Below, in pieces: positions 25,921 through 35,855 of a DNA stretch of 64,000 nt (its first letter is position 1; each line of letters begins with the position of its first letter). A program made the translations under genes and the position numbers. The stretch comes from Rhizobium phaseoli (GTDB taxonomy: Bacteria; Pseudomonadota; Alphaproteobacteria; Rhizobiales; Rhizobiaceae), in NCBI RefSeq assembly GCF_003985125.1, contig NZ_ML133566.1, forward strand, positions 433,307 through 497,306, given 5' to 3'. The notes beneath the pieces were generated by a model that was not told where the DNA came from, did not search any database, and saw only the letters and a list, made by a program, of their open reading frames with translations.

Positions 25921-26847
25921 ATGATTTTGTGCTGCGGCGAAGCCTTGATCGACATGCTGCCGAGGGACACGACCCTGGGTGAAAAGGGTTTTGCGCCCTA
26001 TGCCGGCGGGGCGATCTTCAACACCGCGATCGCGCTCGGCCGCCTCGGCATCCCGACCGCCTTCTTCACCGGCATCGCCGACGACATGATGGGCGAAATC
26101 CTGCTGGCGACGCTGAAGGCCGCCAATGTCGATTACAGCCACTGCGCCATCACGCAGCGCCCGTCGACCATCGCCTTCGTCAAGCTCGTCAATGGCCAGG
26201 CGACCTATGCCTTTTACGACGAGGGCACTGCCGGCCGCATGATCACCGAGGCCGACCTGCCCGTCCTCGGCGACGATTGCGAAGCGCTGCATTTCGGCGC
26301 GATCAGCCTGATCCCGAGCCCCTGCGGCGAAACCTACGAAGCGCTGCTCGACCGCGAGGCCGAAAAGCGCGTCATCTCGCTCGATCCCAACATCCGCCCC
26401 GGCTTCATCAAGGACAAGCCGGCGCATATGGCCCGCATCAAGCGCATGGCGGCCAAATCCGACATCGTCAAATTCTCCGACGAAGACCTCGACTGGTTCG
26501 GCCTTGAAGGCGACCACGACGCACTCGCCGCCCACTGGCTTGCCCACGGCGCCAAGCTCGTCGTCATCACCAAGGGTGCCGAAGGCGCTTCCGGCTACAC
26601 CCAAGAGCGCAAGGTGACGGTCCCGAGCGACCGCGTCACGGTCGTCGACACGGTCGGCGCCGGCGACACCTTCGATGCCGGCGTGCTGGCCTCGCTGAAG
26701 CGGGATGGCCTGCTGACCAAGGCGCAGGTCGCCTCGCTCGACGAACAGGCGGTGCGGAACGCCCTGACACTCGGCGCCAAAGCCGCCGCCGTCACCGTCT
26801 CCCGCGCCGGCGCCAACCCGCCCTGGGCGCATGAGATCGGGCTTTAA
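25921..26847 (+). CDS. PfkB-family fructokinase
   Basis: A 308-residue ribokinase-family kinase. PfkB signatures are YAGGAIFNTAIALGRLGIP near residue 28 and TVVDTVGAGDTFDAGVLASL near residue 241, where GAGD carries the catalytic Asp. FYDEGTAGRM and the ICGEAL-like start MILCCGEALIDMLP fit the fructokinase group. It should make fructose-6-phosphate from the free fructose imported by Frc. GGGAGGAATTCG precedes the ATG. A RIME repeat pair follows. Confidence 0.85.
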   Translation: MILCCGEALIDMLPRDTTLGEKGFAPYAGGAIFNTAIALGRLGIPTAFFTGIADDMMGEILLATLKAANVDYSHCAITQRPSTIAFVKLVNGQATYAFYDEGTAGRMITEADLPVLGDDCEALHFGAISLIPSPCGETYEALLDREAEKRVISLDPNIRPGFIKDKPAHMARIKRMAAKSDIVKFSDEDLDWFGLEGDHDALAAHWLAHGAKLVVITKGAEGASGYTQERKVTVPSDRVTVVDTVGAGDTFDAGVLASLKRDGLLTKAQVASLDEQAVRNALTLGAKAAAVTVSRAGANPPWAHEIGL

Positions 26848-26869
26848 GGCAACGCCTAGCCTCTCGATT

Positions 26870-27062
26870 CCCCCTTCTCCCCAGCGGGGAGAAGGTGCCC
26901 GTAGGGCGGATGAGGGGGCCGCATATGCCGGTTTTGATAGCCTTGCGGATCCAACCGCGCCGGGCGGCGCGGTATGGAGTTTGGAATGCTGTGAGGCTTG
27001 TGCCGGGCGGCCCCCTCATCCGCCTGCCGGCATCTTCTCCCCGCGGGGGAGAAGGGGATATG
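26870..27062. repeat. Inverted pair of RIME-like elements
   Basis: One block at 26870-26920 (CCTTCTCCCCAGCGGGGAGA, then GGCGGATGAGGGGGCC) and its inverse at 27008-27062 (GGCCCCCTCATCCGCCTGCC, then CTCCCCGCGGGGGAGAAGGG) face each other about 90 nt apart. Together they could fold into a long hairpin between the convergent frk-like and otsA genes. Confidence 0.72.
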
Positions 27063-27142
27063 CCGCAACGCCTGCGCCCCGGTTCCCGTGCCAACCAGCA
27101 CTGATTTGCCAGAGATTTCATTCTTCGCGCGCGCTGAAGAAA

Positions 27143-28549
27143 CTACCCCTCTGCCCCGCTCCGATCGGAGCTCGGAGCGGTCACCAGGTCCCGCAGGAAT
27201 TCTTTGCACCATAGCGAGACGTCGTGCGAGAGCAGATGTTCCATCATCATGCTCCAACGGTCGCGACGCTCCTCAAGCGACATGGCAAGCCCTCGCGCAA
27301 TCGCATTGCCCGTGCCTTCGACATCATAAGGATTGACCAGCAGCGCCCCCTTCAGCTCGCGTGCGGCGCCGGCGAAGCGTGACAGCACCAGGACACCAGG
27401 GCGATCCGGGTCCTGGGCGGCGACATATTCCTTGGCGACGAGGTTCATGCCGTCGCGCAAGGGTGTGACGAGCCCGATCGTCGCCAGCCGGAAAAGCCCG
27501 GCGAGCACGTTGCGGCTGATCGATCGGTTGACATAGCGGATCGGCACCCAGTCGACCGTTCCGATGGCGCCGTTGACGCGGCCGGCCTGTTCGGCGACCA
27601 TCTTCTGCATCTGCTCGTATTCGGGCACTTCCGATCGCGATTTCGGCGTGACCTGCAGAAAAGTCACCTTGTTCTGGTAGGCCGGATTACAGGTGATGAA
27701 GCGCTCGAAGGCTTCCAGCCGCTGAATGATGCCCTTCGAATAATCGAGCCGGTCGACGCCGATGATCATGTCCCGGCCTTCGATGCTGCGCCGGGTCTTC
27801 TGGACCATGACGTTGCTTGCCGCCTGTTCGGCGAATTCGGCAAAGGCTGCGGTCTCGATGCCGATCGGATAGGCGCCGGCCTTGAATATCCGCCCGTGCG
27901 AATCGAACAATCCGTTGCCGAGGTCGTCGCCAATGCCCTCCCGTCTGAGATAGCCGGCGAAATTCTGCAGGTCATAGTCCGTCTGGAAGCCGACGAGATC
28001 GTAATGCGAGAGCCCACGCATGATCTCCTCGTGGACCGGCATGGTGACGAGTATGTCGGCCGGCGGCCAGGGAATGTGCAGAAAGAAGCCGATCCGGTTC
28101 TTCAGCCCCATCTGCCGCAGTTCGGCGGCGAGCGGAATGAGGTGGTAGTCGTGAACCCAGATGATGTCGTCCGGCTCGATCAACGGCGCCAGCCGGTGCG
28201 CAAAGAACCGGTTGACGCGGAAATAACCGGCCATTTCCTTCCGGCCATATTCGGCGAGATCCAGGCGGTAGTGGCAGATCGGCCAGAGAACGCGGTTTGC
28301 AAAGCCGCGATAATATTCCTCGACGTCGGTGTCGGTGAGGTCGGTCAGGGCATAGGTGATGTTGCCCTTCTGCTGCAGCGACAGCGCGCCCGGTTCCCTG
28401 TCGCCGCTCGATTCTCCCGACCATCCCATCCAGATACCGCCACGCTCCTGCAGGGCTGCCTGCAGGGCGACGGCGAGGCCGCCGGCAGCAGCACCGCCAT
28501 CTTTGCTCGGCACGGGAACGCGATTGGAAACGACGATAAGACGGCTCAT
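27143..28549 (-). CDS. otsA: Trehalose-6-phosphate synthase
   Basis: A 468-residue GT20 enzyme making trehalose-6-phosphate from UDP-glucose and glucose-6-phosphate. It opens RLIVVSNRVPVP with GGLAVAL, and shows IWVHDYHLIPLAAELRQMG, FFLHIPWPP, IIGVDRLDYSKGI and, near the end, LRDGMNLVAKEYVAAQ. Length matches OtsA. AAGGAAG lies before the ATG. No otsB is adjacent. Trehalose protects rhizobia against desiccation and osmotic stress. It converges with the fructokinase gene. Confidence 0.93.
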   Translation of the reverse strand: MSRLIVVSNRVPVPSKDGGAAAGGLAVALQAALQERGGIWMGWSGESSGDREPGALSLQQKGNITYALTDLTDTDVEEYYRGFANRVLWPICHYRLDLAEYGRKEMAGYFRVNRFFAHRLAPLIEPDDIIWVHDYHLIPLAAELRQMGLKNRIGFFLHIPWPPADILVTMPVHEEIMRGLSHYDLVGFQTDYDLQNFAGYLRREGIGDDLGNGLFDSHGRIFKAGAYPIGIETAAFAEFAEQAASNVMVQKTRRSIEGRDMIIGVDRLDYSKGIIQRLEAFERFITCNPAYQNKVTFLQVTPKSRSEVPEYEQMQKMVAEQAGRVNGAIGTVDWVPIRYVNRSISRNVLAGLFRLATIGLVTPLRDGMNLVAKEYVAAQDPDRPGVLVLSRFAGAARELKGALLVNPYDVEGTGNAIARGLAMSLEERRDRWSMMMEHLLSHDVSLWCKEFLRDLVTAPSSDRSGAEG

Positions 28550-28961
28550 AAGCTTCCTTCAGTGAAGATGGATCGTGAAAACGCTCTGTGCCGGCGTTCC
28601 GGGGAGCCTCCGGGACGGGGGCGGGCGCCGCCATCAAAAGAGCAGATCCGGATGCGAGTTGCCCGGTGTATAGACCAGCGGAAACAGTGGAACGGGGTGT
28701 CGTCCCGGGTTTGATAGGCCATGTCGTCGGAAGTACCCTGCGCACAGATTTTGCTTGAATTTAGGGCGATAGCGGCGAATTGAAAGAATTCTTTCTACGA
28801 TTTTCTATTAGTAGAACATTCAATCCGGTTTTGCGCGACGAGCATGCCGACGGGAATGCACTGGGAGATCGATATTAATTCAGCGTTGGCGGCCGCCATA
28901 ATGAAGTTGCGCCGACCCGGCTTGGCGTGAGATTAGGCTTAAGGCTGTCGCCAGCCTCTGC
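28550..28961. other. otsA upstream region, no gene
   Basis: No coding region is supported. A perfect 14-bp palindrome GAAAGAATTCTTTC lies at 28782-28795, followed by an AT-rich stretch, and could be part of a regulatory site for otsA about 230 nt downstream. The right end runs into a RIME element. Confidence 0.35.
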
Positions 28962-29101
28962 CCCTCATCCGCCTGCCGGCACCTTCTCCCGCCTGCGGGG
29001 AGAAGGGAATATGCCGCAACCTCTCCGTTCCTCGCACAGTTTTCGCAAGGCACGTTCCCTCTCCCCGTCAGAACGGGGAGAGGGTTAGCGTGAGGGGCGA
29101 G
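28962..29101. repeat. RIME-like intergenic mosaic element
   Basis: The order CCCCTCATCCGCCTGCCGGC, a hairpin block ending CTGCGGGGAGAAGGG, a middle segment and a second hairpin block GTCAGAACGGGGAGAGGGTT parallels 5997-6135 closely. It abuts the 3-prime end of pgi. Confidence 0.75.
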
Positions 29102-29116
29102 CCCGGCTTTCGACAC

Positions 29117-30742
29117 TTACTTCGCAAGCTTCGCCAGCGCCGCGACCAGCCCTTGCGTCGAGGAATCATGGCCTGCCGCGCTCTCTTTGCCTTCGACAAC
29201 AGGCAGCAGGCCCGTCGCCAGTTCCTTGCCGAGCTCGACGCCCCACTGGTCGAAGGAGTTGATGCGGAAGAGCACGCCTTCGACGAAGACGCGGTGTTCG
29301 TAAAGCGCGATGAGGCGGCCGAGCGCGTAAGGCGTCAGCTTGTCGTAAACGAAGGTGATCGACGGCCGGTTGCCCGTAAAGACGCGGTGCGGGGCGATGA
29401 AATCGGCCTTCTTGTCGTCCATGCCCTTGTCGGTCAGCTGCTTCTTGGCTTCATCGAAGGTGCGGCCCTTCATCAGCGCTTCCGACTGGGCGAGAACGTT
29501 GGAGATCAAGAGCTGGTGCTGATGGCGCAGCTCCGGCTCGAAGGCATTGGCGGCGATCATGAACTCGGCCGGGATGATGCTCGTGCCCTGATGGATCAGT
29601 TGATAGAAGGCGTGCTGGCCATTGGTGCCGGGTTCGCCCCAGACGACCGGGCCGGAATTGCCCTCGACCGGCGTACCGTCGACGGTCACGCCCTTGCCGT
29701 TGGATTCCATGTCGAGCTGTTGCAGATAGGCCGGGAAACGCGACAGGCGCTGGTCGTAGGGCAGGATGGCGCGGGTCGGGTAGCCGAGCACATTACGGTG
29801 GTAGAATCCGATCAGGCCGAGCAGCATCGGCAGGTTCTCGGTAACCTGCGCCTTACGGAAATGATTGTCGACCGCGTGCGCGCCGTCGAGAAACTTGCCG
29901 AAATTCTCCGGGCCGATGGCGATCATCAGCGGCAAGCCGATCGCCGACCAGATCGAATAGCGGCCGCCGACCCAGTCCCAGAAACCGAAGACACGGGCGC
30001 TGTCGATGCCGAAGGCGGCGACCTTGTCGAGCGCCGTCGAGACGGCGGCGAAATGGTGCTGCACGGCTGCTTCGCCGAGCGCCTTGGCAATAAAATTGCG
30101 CGCCGTCTGCGCATTGGTCATCGTCTCGACTGTCGTGAATGTCTTAGAGGCGACGATGAAGAGCGTCGTCTCCGGCCGCACCAGCTTCAGGATATCGGCG
30201 ATATGAGCGCCGTCGATATTGGAGACGAAATGGGCGCGCGGGCCGTCATGGAAGGGGGCAAGCGCCAGCGTCGCCATAACGGGGCCGAGATCCGAGCCGC
30301 CGATGCCGATATTGATGACATCGGTGATCGCCTTGCCGGTGGCGCCCTTCAGCGTGCCGGAGCGGATCTCGTCGGCAAACTTGCCCATGGCGGCAAGCAC
30401 GGCGTTGACGTCAGGCATGACGTCCTTGCCGTCGACGAGGACAGGCGTGTTGGACCGGTTGCGCAGCGCGGTATGCAGGACGGCGCGGTCCTCGGTGAAA
30501 TTGATGGCCTTGCCGGAGAACATCTCCTCGCGCTTCTTTTCGACGCCGCCCTCTTCGGCGAGCTTGACCAAGAGCTTGAGGATCTCGTCGTTCACCGCCG
30601 TCTTGGAATAATCCATCAGCAGATCGTCGAGCGAGACGGAAAAGCGCGAAAAGCGCTGCGGATCGGCGGCGAAGGCGGCGCGGAGATCGGTCGCCTTGGT
30701 GGCGTCAGCAGTGCTTTTCAGCTGTTCGACGATGGCGTTCAT
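29117..30742 (-). CDS. pgi: Glucose-6-phosphate isomerase
   Basis: A 541-residue phosphoglucose isomerase linking fructose-6-phosphate and glucose-6-phosphate. Signatures include [56 protein letters not shown], the His of [11 protein letters not shown] and the active-site Lys region [12 protein letters not shown] near the end. The ATG at 30742 has AAAAGGAG 6 nt upstream and gives the expected length. It is transcribed after fadD on the same strand, but a terminator lies between them. Confidence 0.94.
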   Translation of the reverse strand: MNAIVEQLKSTADATKATDLRAAFAADPQRFSRFSVSLDDLLMDYSKTAVNDEILKLLVKLAEEGGVEKKREEMFSGKAINFTEDRAVLHTALRNRSNTPVLVDGKDVMPDVNAVLAAMGKFADEIRSGTLKGATGKAITDVINIGIGGSDLGPVMATLALAPFHDGPRAHFVSNIDGAHIADILKLVRPETTLFIVASKTFTTVETMTNAQTARNFIAKALGEAAVQHHFAAVSTALDKVAAFGIDSARVFGFWDWVGGRYSIWSAIGLPLMIAIGPENFGKFLDGAHAVDNHFRKAQVTENLPMLLGLIGFYHRNVLGYPTRAILPYDQRLSRFPAYLQQLDMESNGKGVTVDGTPVEGNSGPVVWGEPGTNGQHAFYQLIHQGTSIIPAEFMIAANAFEPELRHQHQLLISNVLAQSEALMKGRTFDEAKKQLTDKGMDDKKADFIAPHRVFTGNRPSITFVYDKLTPYALGRLIALYEHRVFVEGVLFRINSFDQWGVELGKELATGLLPVVEGKESAAGHDSSTQGLVAALAKLAK

Positions 30743-30824
30743 GGGAGGCTCCTTTTGAGGCGGAAAGGTTGCGGAAACTATTCGCTTTCTCAGGCGCAAA
30801 TCAAGTTCAGCCGTCACTCCAATA

Positions 30825-30857
30825 TGAAAAAAGCCACCCGGGGGAAGCGGATGGCTT
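30825..30857 (-). terminator. Rho-independent terminator after fadD
   Basis: Read on the minus strand: AAGCCATCC, a short loop, GGGTGGCTT, then a run of six T. The 9-bp stem contains one G-T pair. It sits 23 nt after the fadD stop codon. Confidence 0.75.
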
Positions 30858-30879
30858 GAATTTCATCACAGTGTCAAAT

Positions 30880-32580
30880 TCAGACGCGCAGGTCCTTGCG
30901 CAGGATCTTGCCGACAGGCGATTTCGGCAGTTCGGTGCGGAATTCGATGAAGCGCGGGCGCTTGTAATTGGTCAGGTTGGCGATGCAATGGGCCTTTACC
31001 TCCGCTTCCGTCAGATTCGGATCCTTTCTGACGACGAAGAGTTTTACCGCCTCGCCGGAATGGCCGTCCGGCACGCCGATCGCCGCGGCTTCGAGGATGC
31101 CGGCATGCATGGCGGCGACTTCCTCGATCTCGTTCGGATAGACGTTGAAGCCGGAGACGAGGATCATGTCCTTCTTGCGGTCGACGATCTTGGTATAGCC
31201 GCGCTCGTCCATGAAGCCCATGTCGCCCGAGCGGAAGTAGCCATCTGATGTCATCACCCGCGCCGTTTCATCCGGCTTCTGCCAATAGCCGGCCATCACC
31301 TGCGGCCCGCGGATGCAGATCTCGCCGATTTCCCCAAGCGGCAGCGAACGGCCCTCCTCGTCGCGAATGTCGAGTTCGGTGGAGGGCAGCGGCAGGCCGA
31401 TCGAACCGGTGAACTCGGCCGAATCGAAGCGGTTGGCGGTGGCAACGGGCGAGGTCTCGGAAAGACCGTAGCCTTCCGTTATCGAAGTGCCAGTCATAGC
31501 AAGCCAGCGCTCGGCGACCGGGCGCTGGACGGCCATGCCGCCGCCAAGCGACATGACGAGCGAGGAGAAATCGAGCTTGGCGAATTCGGCATTGTTCATC
31601 AGCGCGTTGAACAGCGTGTTGAGGCCGGGGAAGATGTGAATGTTGGACTTTCCGAACTCCTTAACGAGGCCGGGAATGTCGCGCGGATTGGCGATCAGGA
31701 TATTGTGGGCGCCGAGCGACATGCCCATAAGCGAATTCACCGTCAGCGCGAATATGTGGTAGAGCGGCAGCGCGCAGAGGAAATTCAGCACCTCCGGCTG
31801 CTTCTTGCGCTGGAAAGCCGACCGCAGCCACAGCGACAGCTGCAGCTTGTTGGCGAGCAGGTTCTGATGTGTCAGCACCGCGCCCTTGGCAACGCCCGTT
31901 GTGCCGCCGGTATATTGCAGGAAGGCGACGTCGCCGCCGGCAAGCGTGACCGGCTGGAGGCTCTTCTTCGCGCCTTCGCGCAGTACCTGGCTGAAGCTCT
32001 TATGCTGCGGGATCGACCAGGAGGGAACGAGCTTCTTCACCTTGCGCACGACGAAATTGACGATCAGCCCCTTCGGCCCCAGCATCTCGCCGAGCGAGGT
32101 GACGACGACATGGCGCAGATCGGTCTTGTTCAGGACCTGCTCGACCGTGCGGGCGAAATTCTCCAGCACGAAGATCGCCTTGGCGCCGGAATCGCGCAGC
32201 TGGTGTTCGAGCTCACGCGGCGTATAGAGTGGATTGACGTTGACGACGACGAAGCCGGCTCTGAGGATGGCATAGGTCGCGACCGGATTCTGCAGGACGT
32301 TCGGCATCATCACCGCGACGCGGTCGCCCTTCTCGAGCCCGATGCTCTGCAGCCAGGCGGCGACCTTGCGCGTCTGGTTCTCCAGCTCGCGGTAGCTCAT
32401 CGCCTTGCCCATGCTGGAAAAAACCGTCCGGTCGGCGTAACGGGCGCAGGACTTTTCCAGTAGTTCGGCAAGAGAGGCATGTTCCAGCGGCGGGAGTTCG
32501 GCCGGAACCATTTCGGGATAGGTGGCAAGCCAGGGCTTGTCGGCTTTTGCTCCGTTCGGATGGACGGAAATGCTGCTCAT
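30880..32580 (-). CDS. fadD: Long-chain fatty acid CoA ligase
   Basis: A 566-residue acyl-CoA synthetase activating fatty acids with ATP and CoA for beta-oxidation. The AMP-binding motif is LQYTGGTTGVAKGAVLTHQN near residue 210, then EGYGLSETSPVATAN, GYFRSGDMGFMDERGY, DRKKDMILVSGFNVYPNEIE and the C-terminal catalytic Lys in KSPVGKILRKDLR. ATG 32580 follows GGGAGAGAGAGA; the longer frame to 32625 is unlikely. A TTGACGT-type palindrome lies 147 nt upstream and may link it to the regulator that also acts at 59875. Confidence 0.92.
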   Translation of the reverse strand: MSSISVHPNGAKADKPWLATYPEMVPAELPPLEHASLAELLEKSCARYADRTVFSSMGKAMSYRELENQTRKVAAWLQSIGLEKGDRVAVMMPNVLQNPVATYAILRAGFVVVNVNPLYTPRELEHQLRDSGAKAIFVLENFARTVEQVLNKTDLRHVVVTSLGEMLGPKGLIVNFVVRKVKKLVPSWSIPQHKSFSQVLREGAKKSLQPVTLAGGDVAFLQYTGGTTGVAKGAVLTHQNLLANKLQLSLWLRSAFQRKKQPEVLNFLCALPLYHIFALTVNSLMGMSLGAHNILIANPRDIPGLVKEFGKSNIHIFPGLNTLFNALMNNAEFAKLDFSSLVMSLGGGMAVQRPVAERWLAMTGTSITEGYGLSETSPVATANRFDSAEFTGSIGLPLPSTELDIRDEEGRSLPLGEIGEICIRGPQVMAGYWQKPDETARVMTSDGYFRSGDMGFMDERGYTKIVDRKKDMILVSGFNVYPNEIEEVAAMHAGILEAAAIGVPDGHSGEAVKLFVVRKDPNLTEAEVKAHCIANLTNYKRPRFIEFRTELPKSPVGKILRKDLRV

Positions 32581-32726
32581 CGTGTCTCTCTCTCCCTTGC
32601 GGCCGCTGCGCCGGCGCCGAGCCACTATCGGCTGGCCCGCAATTGACCGGAAGCATCCTCCATCTTCCTGTCCGGCAGCTTATGCCATTGCCTGAACGGT
32701 TCAAGCCGAATGACGCTATACTAACC

Positions 32727-32742
32727 TTGACGTAAACGTCAA
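32727..32742. promoter_or_regulatory. Palindromic operator TTGACGT-AA-ACGTCAA
   Basis: TTGACGTAAACGTCAA has perfect 7-nt arms around a 2-nt centre. It lies between the divergent fadD and PRC-barrel genes. It resembles sites I recall for MerR-type LiuR or FadR-like regulators of acyl-CoA catabolism, and a related, longer site precedes the nitronate monooxygenase gene (59875-59896). Assignment to fadD control is inferred. Confidence 0.62.
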
Positions 32743-32842
32743 CATTGGCTCGCCGCGCAGCGCTCGAAAGGCAGGGAACTTTGAGTCCGCCATGGCGTTG
32801 ACCTTCACACCAACCATGAGGAACACCAAAAAGGAGGTTTCA

Positions 32843-33235
32843 ATGCTGAACCAGGATACTGACGCCAGCCGCCGCGACCCTGACACCAAGGAAACGCATT
32901 CGCTGATCGCCAGCGACCGGGTCGAAGGCACTCGGGTCTATGGCTCCGATGGCCGGCATATCGGCTCGATCGAACGCCTGATCATCGGCAAGCGCGATGG
33001 CCGCGTTGCCTATGCGGTGCTGAGCTTCGGCGGCTTCCTAGGCATCGGTCACGATCACTATCCGTTGCCCTGGGAAAAGCTGAATTACGACACCCAGCTG
33101 GACGGCTATCGCATCGACCTGACCAAGGAGCAGATCGAAGGCGCACCCAGCTATTCGGACGATGATGACACCTGGTACAACGATAATGGCCGCCGGGTCT
33201 ATGACTACTACGGCGTGCCGCCCTACTGGATGTAA
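32843..33235 (+). CDS. PRC-barrel domain protein
   Basis: A 130-residue soluble protein with one PRC-barrel domain: LIASDRVEGTRVYGSDGRHI, GSIERLIIGKRDGRVAYAVL, GFLGIGHDHYPLPWEKLNYD. The C-terminal tail is acidic and tyrosine rich (SYSDDDDTWYN, then YDYYGVPPYWM). PRC-barrel proteins of this size are widespread in Rhizobiaceae and often stress-linked, without known biochemical role. AAAGGAGG lies 6 nt before the ATG, a strong site. A terminator follows the stop, so it is monocistronic. Confidence 0.86.
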   Translation: MLNQDTDASRRDPDTKETHSLIASDRVEGTRVYGSDGRHIGSIERLIIGKRDGRVAYAVLSFGGFLGIGHDHYPLPWEKLNYDTQLDGYRIDLTKEQIEGAPSYSDDDDTWYNDNGRRVYDYYGVPPYWM

Positions 33236-33260
33236 GTCGTCCGATGGACCGAGCTGGAAG

Positions 33261-33286
33261 GGCCCCGTGCGATGCGGGGCCTTTTT
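33261..33286 (+). terminator. Rho-independent terminator after PRC-barrel gene
   Basis: GGCCCCG (33261-33267), a 7-nt loop, CGGGGCC (33275-33281), then TTTTT. It lies 25 nt beyond the stop codon of the PRC-barrel gene. Confidence 0.82.
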
Positions 33287-33333
33287 GGTGTGCCCCGAGG
33301 GGAGAAGAGGGAGTCGAGACGTTGCGGCCGCCT

Positions 33334-35788
33334 TTATTGTCGACCCGCGACAAGATCATTGGCCGACCGCAGCACTGTACCGACGACAATGTCATTGGCC
33401 GAAATCAGCTTTGCCGTCTTCACCGCAAACACATGGCTCTCGCCCGGCAGCAGCGTCACCAGCATCGTATCCACCACAGCATCCGGATCCAGCCGATCCG
33501 CCATCAGGCAGAGGTCCTTGAGGAAATTCTCAGCCGTCACCTTCACGGCATAACCGCCCGCAGTGCCGGTCACATCGACCGCCAGCCGCGGCACCGGCAG
33601 GGCGAGCTCGATATCCTCGACGAAATAATGCAACGCTCGCCGGTCGAGCATCTCGACGACGATGACCTCGTCCTTTGGTAAGTCCGGCCTGACGATATTC
33701 TCGGGCAGCGGAAATTCCTTGGCTTCGAAGCGGTCGCAGAGCAGGCGCCAGAATTCGAATTCGGCCAGCACCGTGCCGTCGAGCTTCAAACGTCTGCCGC
33801 TGATCTTCGCCCGCCAGAACAATGTTCTCTCGTTGACCGCCACTGCCGCAAGTCCGCCGCCGCGCGGCTGGATGGTCAGCAGGCGTGGATCATAAGCGGC
33901 CTGCAGCGCATACCAGAGCGGCTTGCGGCGCCCCGGCCGAATCGACCGCCGCCCAGGAGGTCACCGGCCAGCAATCGTTGAACTGCCAGACCACCGCACC
34001 CTTACAGATCTCCCGATGCGAGCGCATGTGCTCGATGGCGAAGCGGATGGCGCGGGCCTGGGTGAGCTGGGTGGCGAAGTGCCAGTCGTCCATCGTCTTC
34101 GGCTCCGGCAGATGGCCGGCGAGGCCGCGGATCAGCTTGTCATTGCCGAGCGTCGCCTTCTGATGGTGGAAGACGCCGTTCGATTGCGGCGTCAGCGGCT
34201 GATCGTGCACGCTTTCGGCGATCGTCGCCCAGGCCGCCGGCGCCTGCCAGCCGAATTCGGAGCAGAAGCGGGGAATATAGTTGCGGTAGACCTCGTAACC
34301 GACATCGTTCCAGACGTCCCAGATATGTTTGCAGCCATGCGCGTCGGCATTGGGCTCGATCTCCATCGGGCCGGAATAGGGGCTGCCGGGATAATAGGGC
34401 CGATCGGAATCGAGTTCGGCACAGAGCCGCGGCAGCAGGTCGAGGTAATAGCCGAGCCCCCAGCTCTCGCCGGCCTTGATGATCGGCCGCCAGCCCCATT
34501 CGTCGAAGCCCCAGATATTCTCATTGTTGCCGTTCCAGAGAATCAGGGAGGCATGCGACATCAGCCGCACGACATTGTCGCGCACCTCGGCCTCGACCTC
34601 GCTCTTCAGCGGCTCCTCCTCCGGATAGGCGGCGCAGGCAAAGAGAAAATCCTGCCAGACCAGCATGCCCATGCGATCGCAGGCCGCGTAGAATTCGTCG
34701 TGCTCGAAGATGCCGCCGCCCCAGACGCGCAGCATGTGGATATTGGCGGCCTTCGCCTCCTCGATCCGGGCGGCATAGCGCTCGGCCGTCACCCGCGAGG
34801 GGAAACAATCGTCCGGAATCCAGTTCGCGCCGGCAATGAACAGCGGCACGTCGTTGATGATGAAGGTGAAGGCCGAGCCGTGCGCGTCGGCCGAGGTGTC
34901 GAGCCGCAGCGAGCGGAAACCGAGCTCCCGCTCGTAACTGTCGAGCACGCCGCCGGCATCGTCGAGGAGCTCGAGCGTCAGGGCATAGAGCGGTTGCGCC
35001 CCGAGATGGTGTGGCCACCAAAGCTGCGGCGAGGGGAGGCGAAGCTCGAAGGCGAACTCGTCTTGCCCGGCGCCGATTGCCACGGTCTTCGTGATGCCGC
35101 CGATTGTCGCGACGAGCCGGCATGGCGCGCGGTCGCCATGTCGTGCCACCTTCGCATGGATCTTCACCAGCCCGTCGCCGCCGGAAAGGCTTGCCGAGAC
35201 CCGTGTTTCGGCAAGCCGCGCCCGGTCCCAGCTTTCCAGCCGCACCGGTTTCCAGAGACCTGCGGTCACCAGCGTCGGACCCCAGTCCCAGCCGAAATTG
35301 CAGGCCATCTTGCGCATCAAATTGCCCGGTCCCGGATAGTTGTTGGGCCGGTAGCCGTAATGTTTCTCCATCTCCGCGCCATAGGCATAGGCCGAGCGGA
35401 AGCTGACCGTGAGTTCATTGGCGCCTGTTTTCAGCAGCCCGGAAACATCGAAACGATAGGTGCGATGCATGTTGAAGCTGCGGCCGATCTCTTCGCCGTC
35501 CAGCGCGATGACCGCGACCGTATCGAGCCCGTCGAAGACGAGCTCCTGCACCCTGTCATCATCGGGTGCGGCCTCGAAGCTGCAGCGATAGGTCCAGTCG
35601 GTCTTGCCGATCCAGTCATTGGTGATCTCGTTGACGTCGATATAGGGATCGGGGATCAGTCGGCTGGCGAGAAGGTCGAGATGCACGCAGCCCGGCACCG
35701 TCGCGGCGATTGTTTCCGGCAGGCCCGGTCTTGCTGTATCGTTGCAGGAGAGCGTCCAGCCGGAATTGAGCACGGTCTTCTCGATCAT
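33334..35788 (-). pseudogene. Beta-mannosidase (GH2) interrupted by a frameshift
   Basis: The frame from 35788 encodes a GH2 beta-mannosidase: jelly-roll segment WTYRCSFEAAPDDD, WGWGP-type FGWDWGPTLVTAGLWKPVRL, acid/base Glu in LWNGNNENIWGF and nucleophile Glu in FCSEFGWQAPAAW. It stops at 33890 after CWPVTSWAAVDSAG. In another frame the sequence goes on RRKPLWYALQAAYDPRLLT and continues to 33334 (AVNERTLFWRAKISGR). Dropping one base from the CCCC run at 33931-33934 joins the frames into about 817 residues, the normal family length. So this is either a recent inactivating frameshift or a sequencing error. The catalytic residues precede the break. It would release mannose from beta-mannosides. 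Confidence 0.85.
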
Positions 35789-35855
35789 GGCGGGCTCCTG
35801 ATTTATGCCGCTCGAAACTGTGGTGGGGTGGCTTTAGGAGGGGCGCCGCGGCGCG

